12,285 bases of DNA. Origin: Actinomycetes bacterium (lineage in GTDB: Bacteria; Actinomycetota; Actinomycetes; Actinomycetales; Microbacteriaceae). The position numbers were made by a program, and so were the translations under genes. The stretch is from positions 1-12,285 of the forward strand of contig JAEYVF010000117.1 in the NCBI GenBank assembly GCA_023432005.1, in the 5' to 3' direction. The notes beneath the pieces are model-generated. The model was given only the letters and a program-made list of their open reading frames with translations. It was not told the origin of the DNA and ran no database searches. Shown piece after piece: positions 1 to 6,441 of this stretch. How positions within the stretch are numbered: position 1 is the first letter of the stretch; every line of letters starts with the position of its first letter.

Positions 1-48
1 GCCGCGCCCGCGCCCTGCCGCGCCCGCGCCCTGCCGCGCCCGCACCCT
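1..48. repeat. 16-bp GC-rich tandem repeat, three copies
   Basis: Three head-to-tail copies of GCCGCGCCCGCGCCCT occupy 1-16, 17-32 and 33-48. The first two are identical and the third has one change (G to A at 44). The array touches the window edge, so more copies may lie upstream. The unit is not a multiple of three, and I see no convincing gene across it. It may be a simple-sequence expansion in an intergenic region; no function is evident. Confidence 0.9.
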
Positions 49-79
49 CGCGCCCCCAGGTGCTGTCGGCGGCGACCCG

Positions 80-85
80 TACGCT
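80..85 (+). promoter_or_regulatory. Candidate -10 box (leaderless-type) of the RibD-C-like gene
   Basis: TACGCT fits the actinobacterial TANNNT consensus and ends eight bases before the ATG at 94. That leaves no room for a ribosome binding site, so a leaderless or near-leaderless transcript is likely. No clear -35 box is visible. Confidence 0.45.
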
Positions 86-93
86 CCTGCCCC

Positions 94-657
94 ATGGGAC
101 GCATCCGCTTCGACACCGCCACCACGATCGACGGCTACATCGCCGACGAGCAGAACTCGCTCGCCTGGCTCTTCGCCGTCCCCGGCTCCGACGACGCCGA
201 ACGCGACATCGCCACCCCCGACTCCGCCGTCGACGTCATGGGCTCCACCACCTACGAGTGGATGCTGCGCGAGATGGACCTCATCGCCCACCCCGAGAAG
301 TGGACCGAGTTCTTCGGCACCAAGGCCGTCTACGTCTTCACGAGCCGCGAACTCCCCACCCCAGGCGGCGCCGACATCCGCTTCCTCCGCGGCGCCGTAG
401 CGGATGCGCTCCCCACCATCCGCGAGACCGCGGGCGACGGCGACGTGTGGGTCATCGGCGGCGGCGACCTCGCCGGCCAGTTCCTCGACGCGGGCGCCCT
501 CGACGAGCTCGCCGTGAGCATCGCCCCCGTCACCCTCGGAGCGGGTGCACCGCTCTTCCCGCGGCGCCTCGAGTCCGACCGCCTGCACCTCGTCGAGGCG
601 ACGCAGTTCGGGCAGTTCGTGCGCGCGGTGTACGAGGTGCGCGCACCCAGCGCCTAG
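94..657 (+). CDS. RibD C-terminal/dihydrofolate reductase-like family protein
   Basis: The 187-residue product has the fold signature of the RibD-C/DHFR-like superfamily, a group of small NADPH-dependent reductases that are mostly of unknown substrate in bacteria (YwjB/YyaP-like). Visible marks are the N-terminal strand ending TTIDGYIAD (residues 10-18), an MGSTTYEWM segment near residue 50 that corresponds to the substrate/cofactor helix, the NADPH-binding VIGGGDLAGQFLD (120-132) and the C-terminal PVTLGAGAPLFP (145-156). The length is normal for a single-domain member. The ATG at 94 is chosen because the family begins right there and a TACGCT -10 box lies eight bases upstream. The kinase gene starts nine bases after the stop but has its own -10 box across this stop codon. 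The substrate cannot be deduced; true folate or riboflavin synthesis is unlikely without neighbours from those pathways. Confidence 0.88.
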   Translation: MGRIRFDTATTIDGYIADEQNSLAWLFAVPGSDDAERDIATPDSAVDVMGSTTYEWMLREMDLIAHPEKWTEFFGTKAVYVFTSRELPTPGGADIRFLRGAVADALPTIRETAGDGDVWVIGGGDLAGQFLDAGALDELAVSIAPVTLGAGAPLFPRRLESDRLHLVEATQFGQFVRAVYEVRAPSA

Positions 658-660
658 CCT
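655..660 (+). promoter_or_regulatory. Candidate -10 box (leaderless-type) of the PfkB-family kinase gene
   Basis: TAGCCT overlaps the TAG stop codon of the preceding gene and ends six bases before the GTG start at 667. The spacing is the same as upstream of the nuclease, dipZ and DUF6512 genes in this window, which supports a leaderless transcript independent of the upstream gene. Confidence 0.5.
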
Positions 661-666
661 GGAGCC

Positions 667-1539
667 GTGCGCCAGGTTGTCGTGATCGGCGACGCCCTCA
701 TCGACGAGCTCGTCGCCGACGACGGCACCACGACGCACATCGTGGGCGGGTCCGCCCTCAACGTCGCCGTCGGACTCAGCGTGCTCGGCGTGCCGTCCAC
801 CCTCATCACCATGATCGGCGACGACGTCGACGGCGCCCTCATCCGCGGGCACCTCGCCGACCATGGCGTCGGGCTGCTCCCGACGATCACCCCGCACGGC
901 ACCGGCATCGCCCGCTCGGAACGCGTCCACGGCGAGCCGCACTACACGTTCAGCCACTCGATGGTGCACCGCACGATCGGCTTCGACGACGCCCAGCGCG
1001 CCGCGCTCGCGGATGCCGACCTCGTCGCCGTGAGCGGCTACCCCTTCGACGACGCCGACCAGGTCACCCTGCTCACCGAGGCCGTCGCGGACCGCCCGCA
1101 CGTCGCCGTCGACCCGAACCCGCGCAGCGGCATGCTCCACGACGCCGACGCCTTCCGCGACGCGCTCCTCGGCTTCGGCGGAACCGCCCAGCTCATCAAG
1201 CTCGGCGACGACGACACCCAACTCCTCTGGGGCGAACCGGTCGCCGACGTCGCACCCCGTCTCCTCGCGCGCTACCCCTACGTACTCGCGACCGAGGGCA
1301 AGGCCGGCGCGAGCATCCGCATCGGCGACGCCCGGTGGCGCCACCCGAGCGTCGTCGAAGCGGATGCCGTGGTCGACACCATGGGCGCCGGCGACTCCGT
1401 CTTCGCGGCCGTGCTCGCCGAGATCGCCACCACACCCATCCGCGACATCGACTGGTTCGCCGCCCTGCGCCGCACGATGCGCATCGCGGCGGCGACCGTG
1501 GCGCAGCCGGGGGCGTTGCTGCGGGTGCCGGGGGGTTAG
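667..1539 (+). CDS. PfkB/ribokinase-family carbohydrate kinase
   Basis: The 290-residue product is a sugar or nucleoside kinase of the PfkB/ribokinase family, which transfers phosphate from ATP to a hydroxymethyl group in the cytoplasm. Signature 1 is seen as VGGSALNVAVGL (26-37), where GGSALN replaces the usual GG-x-x-x-N substrate/lid turn. VAVDPNPRSGM (146-156) is the central strand before the ATP site. Signature 2 is VDTMGAGDSVFAAVL (236-250), with the anion-hole GAGD and catalytic Asp243. Length and domain order are complete. The GTG start follows a TAGCCT box by six bases. The VDPNPR variant is common in fructokinase-like members, but the substrate is not decided by sequence. No sugar transporter or regulator adjoins it. 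A repeat-rich spacer follows, so it probably ends its transcription unit. Confidence 0.92.
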   Translation: MRQVVVIGDALIDELVADDGTTTHIVGGSALNVAVGLSVLGVPSTLITMIGDDVDGALIRGHLADHGVGLLPTITPHGTGIARSERVHGEPHYTFSHSMVHRTIGFDDAQRAALADADLVAVSGYPFDDADQVTLLTEAVADRPHVAVDPNPRSGMLHDADAFRDALLGFGGTAQLIKLGDDDTQLLWGEPVADVAPRLLARYPYVLATEGKAGASIRIGDARWRHPSVVEADAVVDTMGAGDSVFAAVLAEIATTPIRDIDWFAALRRTMRIAAATVAQPGALLRVPGG

Positions 1540-1545
1540 CGGGGC

Positions 1546-1588
1546 GGTGGTCTCGAGACGCGTCGCTTCGCGGCGCTCCTCGCCCACC
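1546..1588. repeat. Imperfect palindromic intergenic element (REP-like)
   Basis: This is an imperfect inverted repeat starting GGTGGTCTCGAGACGCG and ending CTCCTCGCCCACC, with inner arms around CGTCGCTTCGCGGCG. From memory, palindromes built on GGTCTCGAGACGCG with CTCCTCGACCACC are scattered between genes in many Microbacteriaceae genomes. Here it lies just after the kinase stop codon, so it could also act as a transcription-ending or mRNA-stabilising hairpin. There is no U-tract. The assignment as a dispersed repeat needs genome-wide counting. Confidence 0.55.
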
Positions 1589-1635
1589 TGGCAGAGCGGC
1601 GGTCTCGGCCATCTGGGGCAGAGCGGCGGTGCCGG
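1584..1635. repeat. Two adjacent ~26-bp tandem copies in the spacer
   Basis: The unit CCAYCTGG(GG)CAGAGCGGCGGT is present at 1584-1608 (25 bp) and 1609-1635 (27 bp), directly abutting. A 14-base core, GGCAGAGCGGCGGT, is identical at 1590-1603 and 1617-1630. A GGCGGTC arm at 1598-1604 is also matched by GACCGCC at 1651-1657, so the spacer carries a second, longer-range inverted repeat. This looks like duplication decay of the same REP-like family. Confidence 0.7.
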
Positions 1636-1741
1636 GGCCCGGCGTTCCTCGACCGCCGAGAGACACGGCGCTCGGTAGGTGGCGGGCGCGCGGGTGTCAA
1701 GGGGGTGCCACCTCCCAGCGAATCCGACGCACGCTCAAGAC

Positions 1742-2329
1742 ATGACCGACGAGACGCACACCCACGCCCAGCACGAGCACGCGCAGAACGAGCACGCACT
1801 GAACGAGACCGAGCAGGTCAAGGACGACATCACCGCCGCCGAGGTCATCGGCCAGGAGGCACGCGCGCGCCTCAAGGAGCTCGTCGAGGAGATCGACATC
1901 GCCGCCCTCACGACCCGGGGTGCACGCGGCAACCTGGTGAGCCGGCCCATGAGCACCCGCGAGGTCGACGAGGCCGGCGACATCTGGTTCTTCACCCTCG
2001 ACGACAGCAAGAAGGTCGACGAGACCGAGCGCCACCACGAGGTCGGTCTCGCCTACCTCGACACGAGCGGCCACCGCTACGTCTCCATCGCGGGACGAGC
2101 GGATGTCGTGCACGACCGCGCGCGCATGGAGCGTCTGTACTCCCCGTCACTCGACATCTGGTTCGAGGACGGTCTCGAGACCGACGGCCTCGCCCTGCTG
2201 CGCGTGACCCCCGTGAGCTCGGAGTACTGGGAGCCGCGCCAGGGCAAGCTCGCGACCGCCGCAGGGATGCTCAAGGCCCTCGTGACGCACGACACCCCCG
2301 ACGACACGATGATCCATGGACGCGTCTGA
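1742..2329 (+). CDS. Pyridoxamine 5'-phosphate oxidase-like (general stress protein 26 type) flavin-binding protein
   Basis: The 195-residue product matches the split-barrel PNPOx-like family typified by general stress protein 26 (COG3871). Members bind FMN, F420 or haem, and most have no proven substrate. The barrel runs from about residue 41 to 180. Marks are ARGNLVSRPM (61-70), IWFFTLDDSKKVDE (81-94), HRYVSIAGRADVV (111-123) and the C-terminal SEYWEPRQGKLATAAGMLKAL (160-180, WEP shared across the family). The first 25 residues are an odd hydrophilic tail rich in His, Gln, Asn and Glu (HAQHEHAQNEHA), absent from typical members. The ATG at 1742 is preferred over an upstream in-frame start because the region before it is the repeat-rich spacer and a CACGCT -10-like hexamer sits six bases upstream. 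The interrupted LLM oxidoreductase gene overlaps or immediately follows, suggesting the two were co-expressed flavoproteins. Confidence 0.87.
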   Translation: MTDETHTHAQHEHAQNEHALNETEQVKDDITAAEVIGQEARARLKELVEEIDIAALTTRGARGNLVSRPMSTREVDEAGDIWFFTLDDSKKVDETERHHEVGLAYLDTSGHRYVSIAGRADVVHDRARMERLYSPSLDIWFEDGLETDGLALLRVTPVSSEYWEPRQGKLATAAGMLKALVTHDTPDDTMIHGRV

Positions 2330-2666
2330 CCCGCTGCTCACCGAGATCGTCACCGAGATCGAGCCGGAGGGAATGGCACGACCTCACCTCCGCGTTGGTC
2401 CCGACGTGAAGAAGATCGGGTTCCTCTCCTTCGGCCACTGGTCGAACTCCCCCGGATCGCAGGCGCGCTCGGCATCCGACGTGCTCCTGCAGTCGATCGA
2501 CCTCGCGGTCGCGGCGGAGGAGCTCGGCGCCGACGGCGCCTACTTCCGCGTGCACCACTACGCACGCCAGCTCGCGAGCCCGTTCCCGCTGCTCGCCGCC
2601 GCGGGCGCGAAGACGAGTCGCATCGAACTCGGCACGGGCGTCATCGACATGCGCTACGAGAACTAA
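2316..2666 (+). pseudogene. 5' fragment of an interrupted LLM-class flavin-dependent oxidoreductase gene
   Basis: This encodes the N-terminal part of a bacterial-luciferase-like TIM-barrel monooxygenase. The segment from residue 31 on (KKIGFLSFGHW, then DLAVAAEELGADGAYFRVHH) is typical of the LLM family, so the native start is probably the GTG at 2406. The ATG at 2316, which overlaps the upstream gene by 14 bases, and the ATG at 2373 are in frame alternatives. The reading frame runs to ...GVIDMRYEN and then hits a TAA created exactly where the inserted element begins. The continuation ENPLYMAEDAG is found in frame at 3901 after removing 1,247 bp. About 86 residues are left from 2406, too few for a barrel, so this fragment should be inactive alone. 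Confidence 0.9.
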
Positions 2667-2676
2667 CTCGTGCATG
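2648..2676. repeat. Fold-back inverted repeat across the left insertion junction
   Basis: CATGC-(GCT)-ACGAG at 2648-2660 pairs with CTCGT-GCATG at 2667-2676 around an AACTAA loop, giving ten paired bases with a 3-base bulge. The left arm is host coding sequence and the right arm is the first bases of the insert. The insert's edge is therefore a near-inverted copy of the host target. It could be an integration-site signature or a hairpin terminating the truncated upstream transcript. Confidence 0.75.
2650..2663 (+). repeat. Left direct repeat flanking the nuclease insertion
   Basis: TGCGCTACGAGAAC at this site matches TGCACTACGAGAAC at 3897-3910 with one mismatch. The last ten bases, CTACGAGAAC, are identical. 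The offset between copies is 1,247 bp. The repeat encodes the conserved RYEN motif of LLM oxidoreductases, and collapsing the two copies restores the frame. Confidence 0.95.
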
Positions 2677-2720
2677 TCCCGACTCGACGTAAGGGTCTGA
2701 ACGGCGTCACCTGCTCCCAA

Positions 2721-2726
2721 TAGAGT
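2721..2726 (+). promoter_or_regulatory. Candidate -10 box (leaderless-type) of the Mrr-like gene
   Basis: TAGAGT ends six bases before the ATG at 2733, the same geometry as the resident genes. The element therefore seems to carry its own actinobacterial promoter and does not rely on the interrupted host gene. A weak -35 candidate, TGAACG, lies 17 bases upstream. Confidence 0.5.
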
Positions 2727-2732
2727 GACCGC

Positions 2733-3851
2733 ATGAGCGACGTGGATCAGCCATTGGACTATCTCCTTGACTGGCAAGCTGCCGAACTGGCCGCCGTGGA
2801 GCATATGAAGACGCTTGGCTTTATTGACGCCCAAACCACCAAATCCGGTGCCGACGGCGGTATCGACGTCGAGAGCAGCGAGGCCGCGGCGCAGGTCAAG
2901 TTCTACGCAACTCCCGTCGGTCGACCTGACATTCAGCGTCTGCGGGGCGCCGCCCACGAGTACCGCCTCGCGGTGTTCTACTCCACTGGCGGCTACTCCA
3001 GGGAAGCTGTGCAGTATGCGGATCAGGCGGGCATCGCTCTTTACCGGATGGATCCCTTTGGTAACGCTGAGGCAGTTTCGAGGGTCGCGACGGTTCTTCT
3101 GGACTCTGCACAGGTGGAAGAAAGAAGAGCCCGTCTAGACGAGGTGAAAGCGACTAGATACCGCCTCGCGCTCCTGTCCTTCGAGCGGGACCTATCCCTC
3201 TATGCGCAGTTCATTCGCCAGGCCCCACTGGAATCCAATGAAGCTGCCCTATACGCCCACGTCGCGTCGGCGCTTGACCATGCCGTGCGAGAGTTTGCTA
3301 CGGCCGTGGAGGCCCGAAAATTCGAGGTGGCCGACGAGGCGTTCGAAGAGATCAACAAGCGCATTGGGTTCTTGGCATGGATCACTGGCTCAGAGCTCCG
3401 CGACTCTTACGCCGACCTCGAAGACGCCACGTCAGAAGGATGGTCACTCGACACTTCCGGCGAGTCCGACTTTCTCCTTCAACGCATTGCATTTGGCGCC
3501 TTCAAGCTGCGCGACCTCGCACTCGAGTTCCTGAAGGACTGGGATGAGCTTCTCCCGCCGGGGACCACCAATGATCTAGCGGACGAGGAACTGCGAAGAG
3601 CGGCTGGGATGCTCGCCACCGTGTCCTTCAACCAGTCGATTCTGTCCCCGGAACTGCTGCACCACCTGAGGGAAACGGTTAGGAACGGTGTCCAACGTCT
3701 TCGGACAACCGCGACCGCAAGCTTTCAGATCCTCTTCGACAAGCACATGCAGCTTGACCTGGCCCGCCCGAGAGGGCTGGTCGATGGGAAGCTGAGGGTG
3801 GATGCATTGGCAGAGGGCATCCTTCGACAACTCGATTCGCCAACGCAGTAG
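2733..3851 (+). CDS. Mrr-type restriction endonuclease-like protein (PD-(D/E)XK fold)
   Basis: The 372-residue protein starts with an Mrr-cat-like nuclease domain at about residues 10-120. It shows the usual LDWQAAELAAVEHM helix (W14, Q15, E18), GF-x-DAQTTKSGADGGIDV with the acidic residues D41 and D45, and AAAQVKF with Q54 and K56 forming the Q-x-K half of the active site. A second conserved block follows: PVGRPDIQRLRGA (61-73) and GGYSREAVQYADQAGIALYRMD (86-107). These are hallmarks of modified-DNA-specific or other solitary restriction nucleases of the Mrr family, which cut DNA in the cytoplasm. Residues about 125-372 form a mostly helical, charged region I do not recognise, possibly a target-sensing or oligomerisation domain. 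No methyltransferase or partner adjoins it. It is intact, has its own -10 box, and sits inside the split oxidoreductase gene. Role as defence or as a homing-type nuclease is inference. Confidence 0.85.
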   Translation: MSDVDQPLDYLLDWQAAELAAVEHMKTLGFIDAQTTKSGADGGIDVESSEAAAQVKFYATPVGRPDIQRLRGAAHEYRLAVFYSTGGYSREAVQYADQAGIALYRMDPFGNAEAVSRVATVLLDSAQVEERRARLDEVKATRYRLALLSFERDLSLYAQFIRQAPLESNEAALYAHVASALDHAVREFATAVEARKFEVADEAFEEINKRIGFLAWITGSELRDSYADLEDATSEGWSLDTSGESDFLLQRIAFGAFKLRDLALEFLKDWDELLPPGTTNDLADEELRRAAGMLATVSFNQSILSPELLHHLRETVRNGVQRLRTTATASFQILFDKHMQLDLARPRGLVDGKLRVDALAEGILRQLDSPTQ

Positions 3852-3895
3852 AAGCTCTGCGAGGCCGTGCGCTCCGCATGGCATAGGGCGAATGA

Positions 3896-4678
3896 GTGCA
3901 CTACGAGAACCCGCTCTACATGGCCGAGGATGCGGGCGCAGCCGACCTCATCGCCGGTGGCCGTCTGCAGCTCGGCGTGAGCCGCGGCTCACCCGAGTCG
4001 GTCATCGACGGATGGCGCTACTTCGGCTACGAGGCCCCCGAGGGGCAGACGATGGCGGACGTCGCCCGTGCGAACACCGAGGTGTTCCTGCAGGTCATCG
4101 ACGGCGCCCGCTTCGCCGAGCCCAACCCGCGACCGATGTTCCCGAATCCGCATCCCGGTCCCCTCGGCATCGAGCCGCAGTCGCCCGGCCTCCGCGACCG
4201 GATCTGGTGGGGCGCCGGCTCCGACTCGACCGCCGTGTGGGCGGCCGAGCGCGGCATGAACCTCATGAGCTCGACCCTCAAGGAGGATGAGTCGGGCGAG
4301 CCGTTCCACGTGCAGCAGCGCAAGCAGATCGAGAAGTTCCACGCCGCGTGGGCGGATGCCGGCCACGAGCGCCGCCCGCGCGTGTCGGTGAGCCGCTCGA
4401 TCTTCGCCCTGGTCGACGAGATCGACCACCGCTACTTCGGCGGCGGAAAGCGCGACGACGACGACCAGTTCGGGCAGCTCGACGACTACCGCGCCGTCTT
4501 CGGCCGCAGCTACGCGGTCGAGCCCGACGTGCTCGTCGAGCAGCTGCGCGCCGACGAGGCGATCGCCGCCGCCGACACGCTCCTGCTCACGATCCCCAAC
4601 CAGTTGGGCGTCGACTACAACGCGCACGTGATCGAGTCGATCCTCACGCACGTCGCCCCTCCGCTCGGCTGGCGCTAG
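3896..4678 (+). pseudogene. 3' fragment of the interrupted LLM-class flavin-dependent oxidoreductase gene
   Basis: This is the remaining three quarters of the luciferase-like monooxygenase, resuming at HYENPLYMAEDAG and running to a normal C-terminus (HVIESILTHVAPPLGWR). Conserved LLM features follow in order: GGRLQLGVSRGSPE, WWGAGSDSTAVWAAERGMNLMSSTL (flavin phosphate-binding region) and the late barrel segment ADTLLLTIPNQLGVDYNAHV. An in-frame GTG at 3896 could start translation of 260 residues, but the first two barrel strands are on the other fragment. Rejoined from GTG 2406, the product would be about 341 residues, the usual family length. No other stop or frameshift is present, so the interruption is probably recent. 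Reassembly from two polypeptides cannot be excluded but seems unlikely. Confidence 0.9.
3897..3910 (+). repeat. Right direct repeat flanking the nuclease insertion
   Basis: TGCACTACGAGAAC is the right-hand copy of the duplicated target, one mismatch from the left copy at 2650-2663. The mismatch (CGC to CAC) would change Arg to His in the RYEN motif. The host gene resumes in frame immediately after it. Confidence 0.95.
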
Positions 4679-4722
4679 CGACCGATTCGGCCGGGAGCCT
4701 GCCGAGCTGGGCCCCGCGGGGT

Positions 4723-4728
4723 TAGCGT
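4723..4728 (+). promoter_or_regulatory. Candidate -10 box (leaderless-type) of dipZ
   Basis: TAGCGT ends six bases before the GTG start at 4735 and follows a CCCCGCGGGG palindrome (4711-4720). The position fits a leaderless dipZ transcript independent of the broken oxidoreductase gene. Confidence 0.5.
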
Positions 4729-4734
4729 GCCCTC

Positions 4735-6441
4735 GTGACCCTCGTGCTCATCGGGCTGGTCGGCGGGCTGCTCACGGGCATCTCGCCCTGCATCCTGCCC
4801 GTGCTGCCCGTGGTGTTCCTCGGCGGCGCCTCGCGCGGCATCGCCACGCCGACCGACGCGGATGCCGTGCCGAGTCGCACGCGCTCGGTGCTCATCGTGC
4901 TCGGGCTCACCCTGAGCTTCTCGGTGTTCACGCTGCTCGGCACCGCGCTGCTGAGCCTGCTGGGCCTGCCCGCCGACCTCATCCGCTGGCTCGGACTCGC
5001 GGTGCTCGTGGTGCTCGGCATCGCGCTCATCGTGCCCGCGATCGGGCACTGGATCGAGAAGCCCTTCGCCTGGATCCCGCAGCGCTACATCGATCCCGAT
5101 CGGGGCGGGTTCGCCCTCGGCCTCGCCCTCGGCGCCGTGTTCGTGCCGTGCGCCGGACCCGTGCTCGCCGCGATCACCGTCGCGGGGGCGACGGGCGAGC
5201 TCGGACCAGGCGTCATCGTGCTCACGCTCGCCTTCGCCGTCGGCTGCGCGATCCCGCTGCTGTTCTTCGCGCTCGCGGGGCGACAGCTCGTGACGCGCAT
5301 CGCCGCGATCCGGAGGCGGCAGCGCGTCGTGCGGGTCGTGAGCGGCGCCGTCATGATCGCGCTCGCCGCGGGCCTCGCCCTCAACCTCACCGACGTCATC
5401 CAGCGCTACATCCCCAACTACACGGAGGCGCTCGCCGGCGCCGCGGGACGCGACGTCTCGAGCGCGCTCGGTGAAGATACGGATGCCGACGACAAGCTCC
5501 TGCACTGCCAGCTGCAGGCCGCGTGGGACGTGATCGACGGCGACGACTGCGGACCGGCGCCGGAGCTCGCCGGCATCCAGGAATGGCTCAACACCCCAGG
5601 CGGGCAGCCCCTCACCCTCGCGGAACTGCGCGGCCGCGTCGTGCTGCTCGACTTCTGGGCGTACTCGTGCATCAACTGCCAGCGCGAGCTCCCGCACGTG
5701 GAGGCGTGGGCACGCGATTACGGGTCGGCGGGGCTCACCGTGATCGGCGTGCACACGCCCGAGTACGCCTTCGAGCACGAGGTCGACAACGTGCGCGCGG
5801 GCGCTGAGCGTATCGGCATCACCTTCCCCGTCGCGATCGACAACGACTACGCCACGTGGGACGCCTTCAGCAACGACGTGTGGCCCGCGACCTACCTCAT
5901 CGACGCGGACGGCCGCGTGCGCTACGTGCTCTACGGCGAGGGCTCGTACACCCACGAGGAGACGCTCATCCGTCAGCTGCTGCAGGAGGCGCGGCCGGAT
6001 GCGGTGCTCCCGAGTTCGGAGCAGCTGCCCGACACGCGCCCACGCGACTACGGTCTGAGCAGCGAGACGTACCTCGGCGCCGAGCGCAGCGACTACTACG
6101 CGGGCGGCGGCGACTACTCCCCCGGCACGCGCCGCTTCGACGACGCGCGGGCGCTGCCCGACGGCGGGTACGAGCTCACGGGAACCTGGACGATCGGCCC
6201 CGAGTCGCTCACCGCGGGCCCCGACGCCGGCATCCGTCTCGACTACCGCGCCGCGAAGGTGTATCTCAACGTCGGCGGCACGGGCACGATCACGGTCACC
6301 TCGGGTCGGCATCCGGTGAGCATCGAGGTCTCGGGGCCGCCCAACCTCCGGGAGGTGGTCTCTACGACGGAGGCCGCCGACGGCGAGGTGACGATCGAGC
6401 TGTCGCCGGGCCTCGAGGCGTACTCCTTCATGTTCGGCTGA
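4735..6441 (+). CDS. dipZ: DipZ-type cytochrome c biogenesis/thiol-disulfide protein (CcdA + thioredoxin-like + C-terminal domain)
   Basis: The 568-residue membrane protein joins three parts. Residues 1-225 are a CcdA/DsbD-type electron-transfer domain with about six membrane segments and the paired cysteines in SPCILPVLP (Cys19) and VPCAGPVLAA (Cys139). Residues about 280-420 are a TlpA-like thioredoxin domain outside the membrane, with active site CINC (312-315, after FWAYS) and the cis-proline strand WPATYLID (383-390). Residues about 440-568, starting LSSETYLGAERSDYY, are the beta-rich DipZ C-terminal domain. By family knowledge it moves reducing power from cytoplasmic thioredoxin across the membrane to secreted disulfides. 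Two further cysteines (258 and 272) lie in the linker. Mycobacterium DipZ is longer, but the architecture is the same. The GTG start gives the expected N-terminal CcdA helix. The gene stands alone, convergent with the kinase remnant. Confidence 0.93.
   Translation: MTLVLIGLVGGLLTGISPCILPVLPVVFLGGASRGIATPTDADAVPSRTRSVLIVLGLTLSFSVFTLLGTALLSLLGLPADLIRWLGLAVLVVLGIALIVPAIGHWIEKPFAWIPQRYIDPDRGGFALGLALGAVFVPCAGPVLAAITVAGATGELGPGVIVLTLAFAVGCAIPLLFFALAGRQLVTRIAAIRRRQRVVRVVSGAVMIALAAGLALNLTDVIQRYIPNYTEALAGAAGRDVSSALGEDTDADDKLLHCQLQAAWDVIDGDDCGPAPELAGIQEWLNTPGGQPLTLAELRGRVVLLDFWAYSCINCQRELPHVEAWARDYGSAGLTVIGVHTPEYAFEHEVDNVRAGAERIGITFPVAIDNDYATWDAFSNDVWPATYLIDADGRVRYVLYGEGSYTHEETLIRQLLQEARPDAVLPSSEQLPDTRPRDYGLSSETYLGAERSDYYAGGGDYSPGTRRFDDARALPDGGYELTGTWTIGPESLTAGPDAGIRLDYRAAKVYLNVGGTGTITVTSGRHPVSIEVSGPPNLREVVSTTEAADGEVTIELSPGLEAYSFMFG

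Larger units (their letters stand above)
2664..3900 (+). mobile_element. Single-gene insertion (Mrr-like nuclease) inside an LLM oxidoreductase gene
   Basis: This 1,237-bp segment lies between two identical copies of CTACGAGAAC and splits an otherwise intact oxidoreductase gene. It contains one gene (2733-3851), 69 bases before it and 49 bases after it. GC is about 60% in lines I counted, against about 70% around it, and codon use is more AT-tolerant (GCT, CAA, TTT, AGA). There is no transposase, no clear terminal inverted repeat and no room for a group I or II intron. The host frame ends at a stop on entry, so it is not an intein. The gene reads in the same direction as the host gene. The simplest reading is insertion with target duplication of a solitary nuclease gene; the mechanism is unknown. 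Confidence 0.85.

Noticed and set aside
60..1745. 561-residue Arg-rich open frame on the plus strand
   Set aside because: It overlaps two well-recognised genes in another frame and is almost all Arg/Pro/His, typical of a shadow frame in high-GC DNA.
2664..3900. Intein or self-splicing intron carrying a nuclease
   Set aside because: The host frame meets a stop codon at the junction, so it is not an intein. Only 69 and 49 non-coding bases flank the nuclease gene, too few for a group I or II intron core.
2664..3900. Insertion sequence
   Set aside because: No transposase and no convincing terminal inverted repeats; the only gene is a nuclease.
4675..6312. 545-residue antisense frame opposite dipZ
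   Set aside because: Low-complexity Arg/Glu/His composition with no domain, fully inside a recognised gene.
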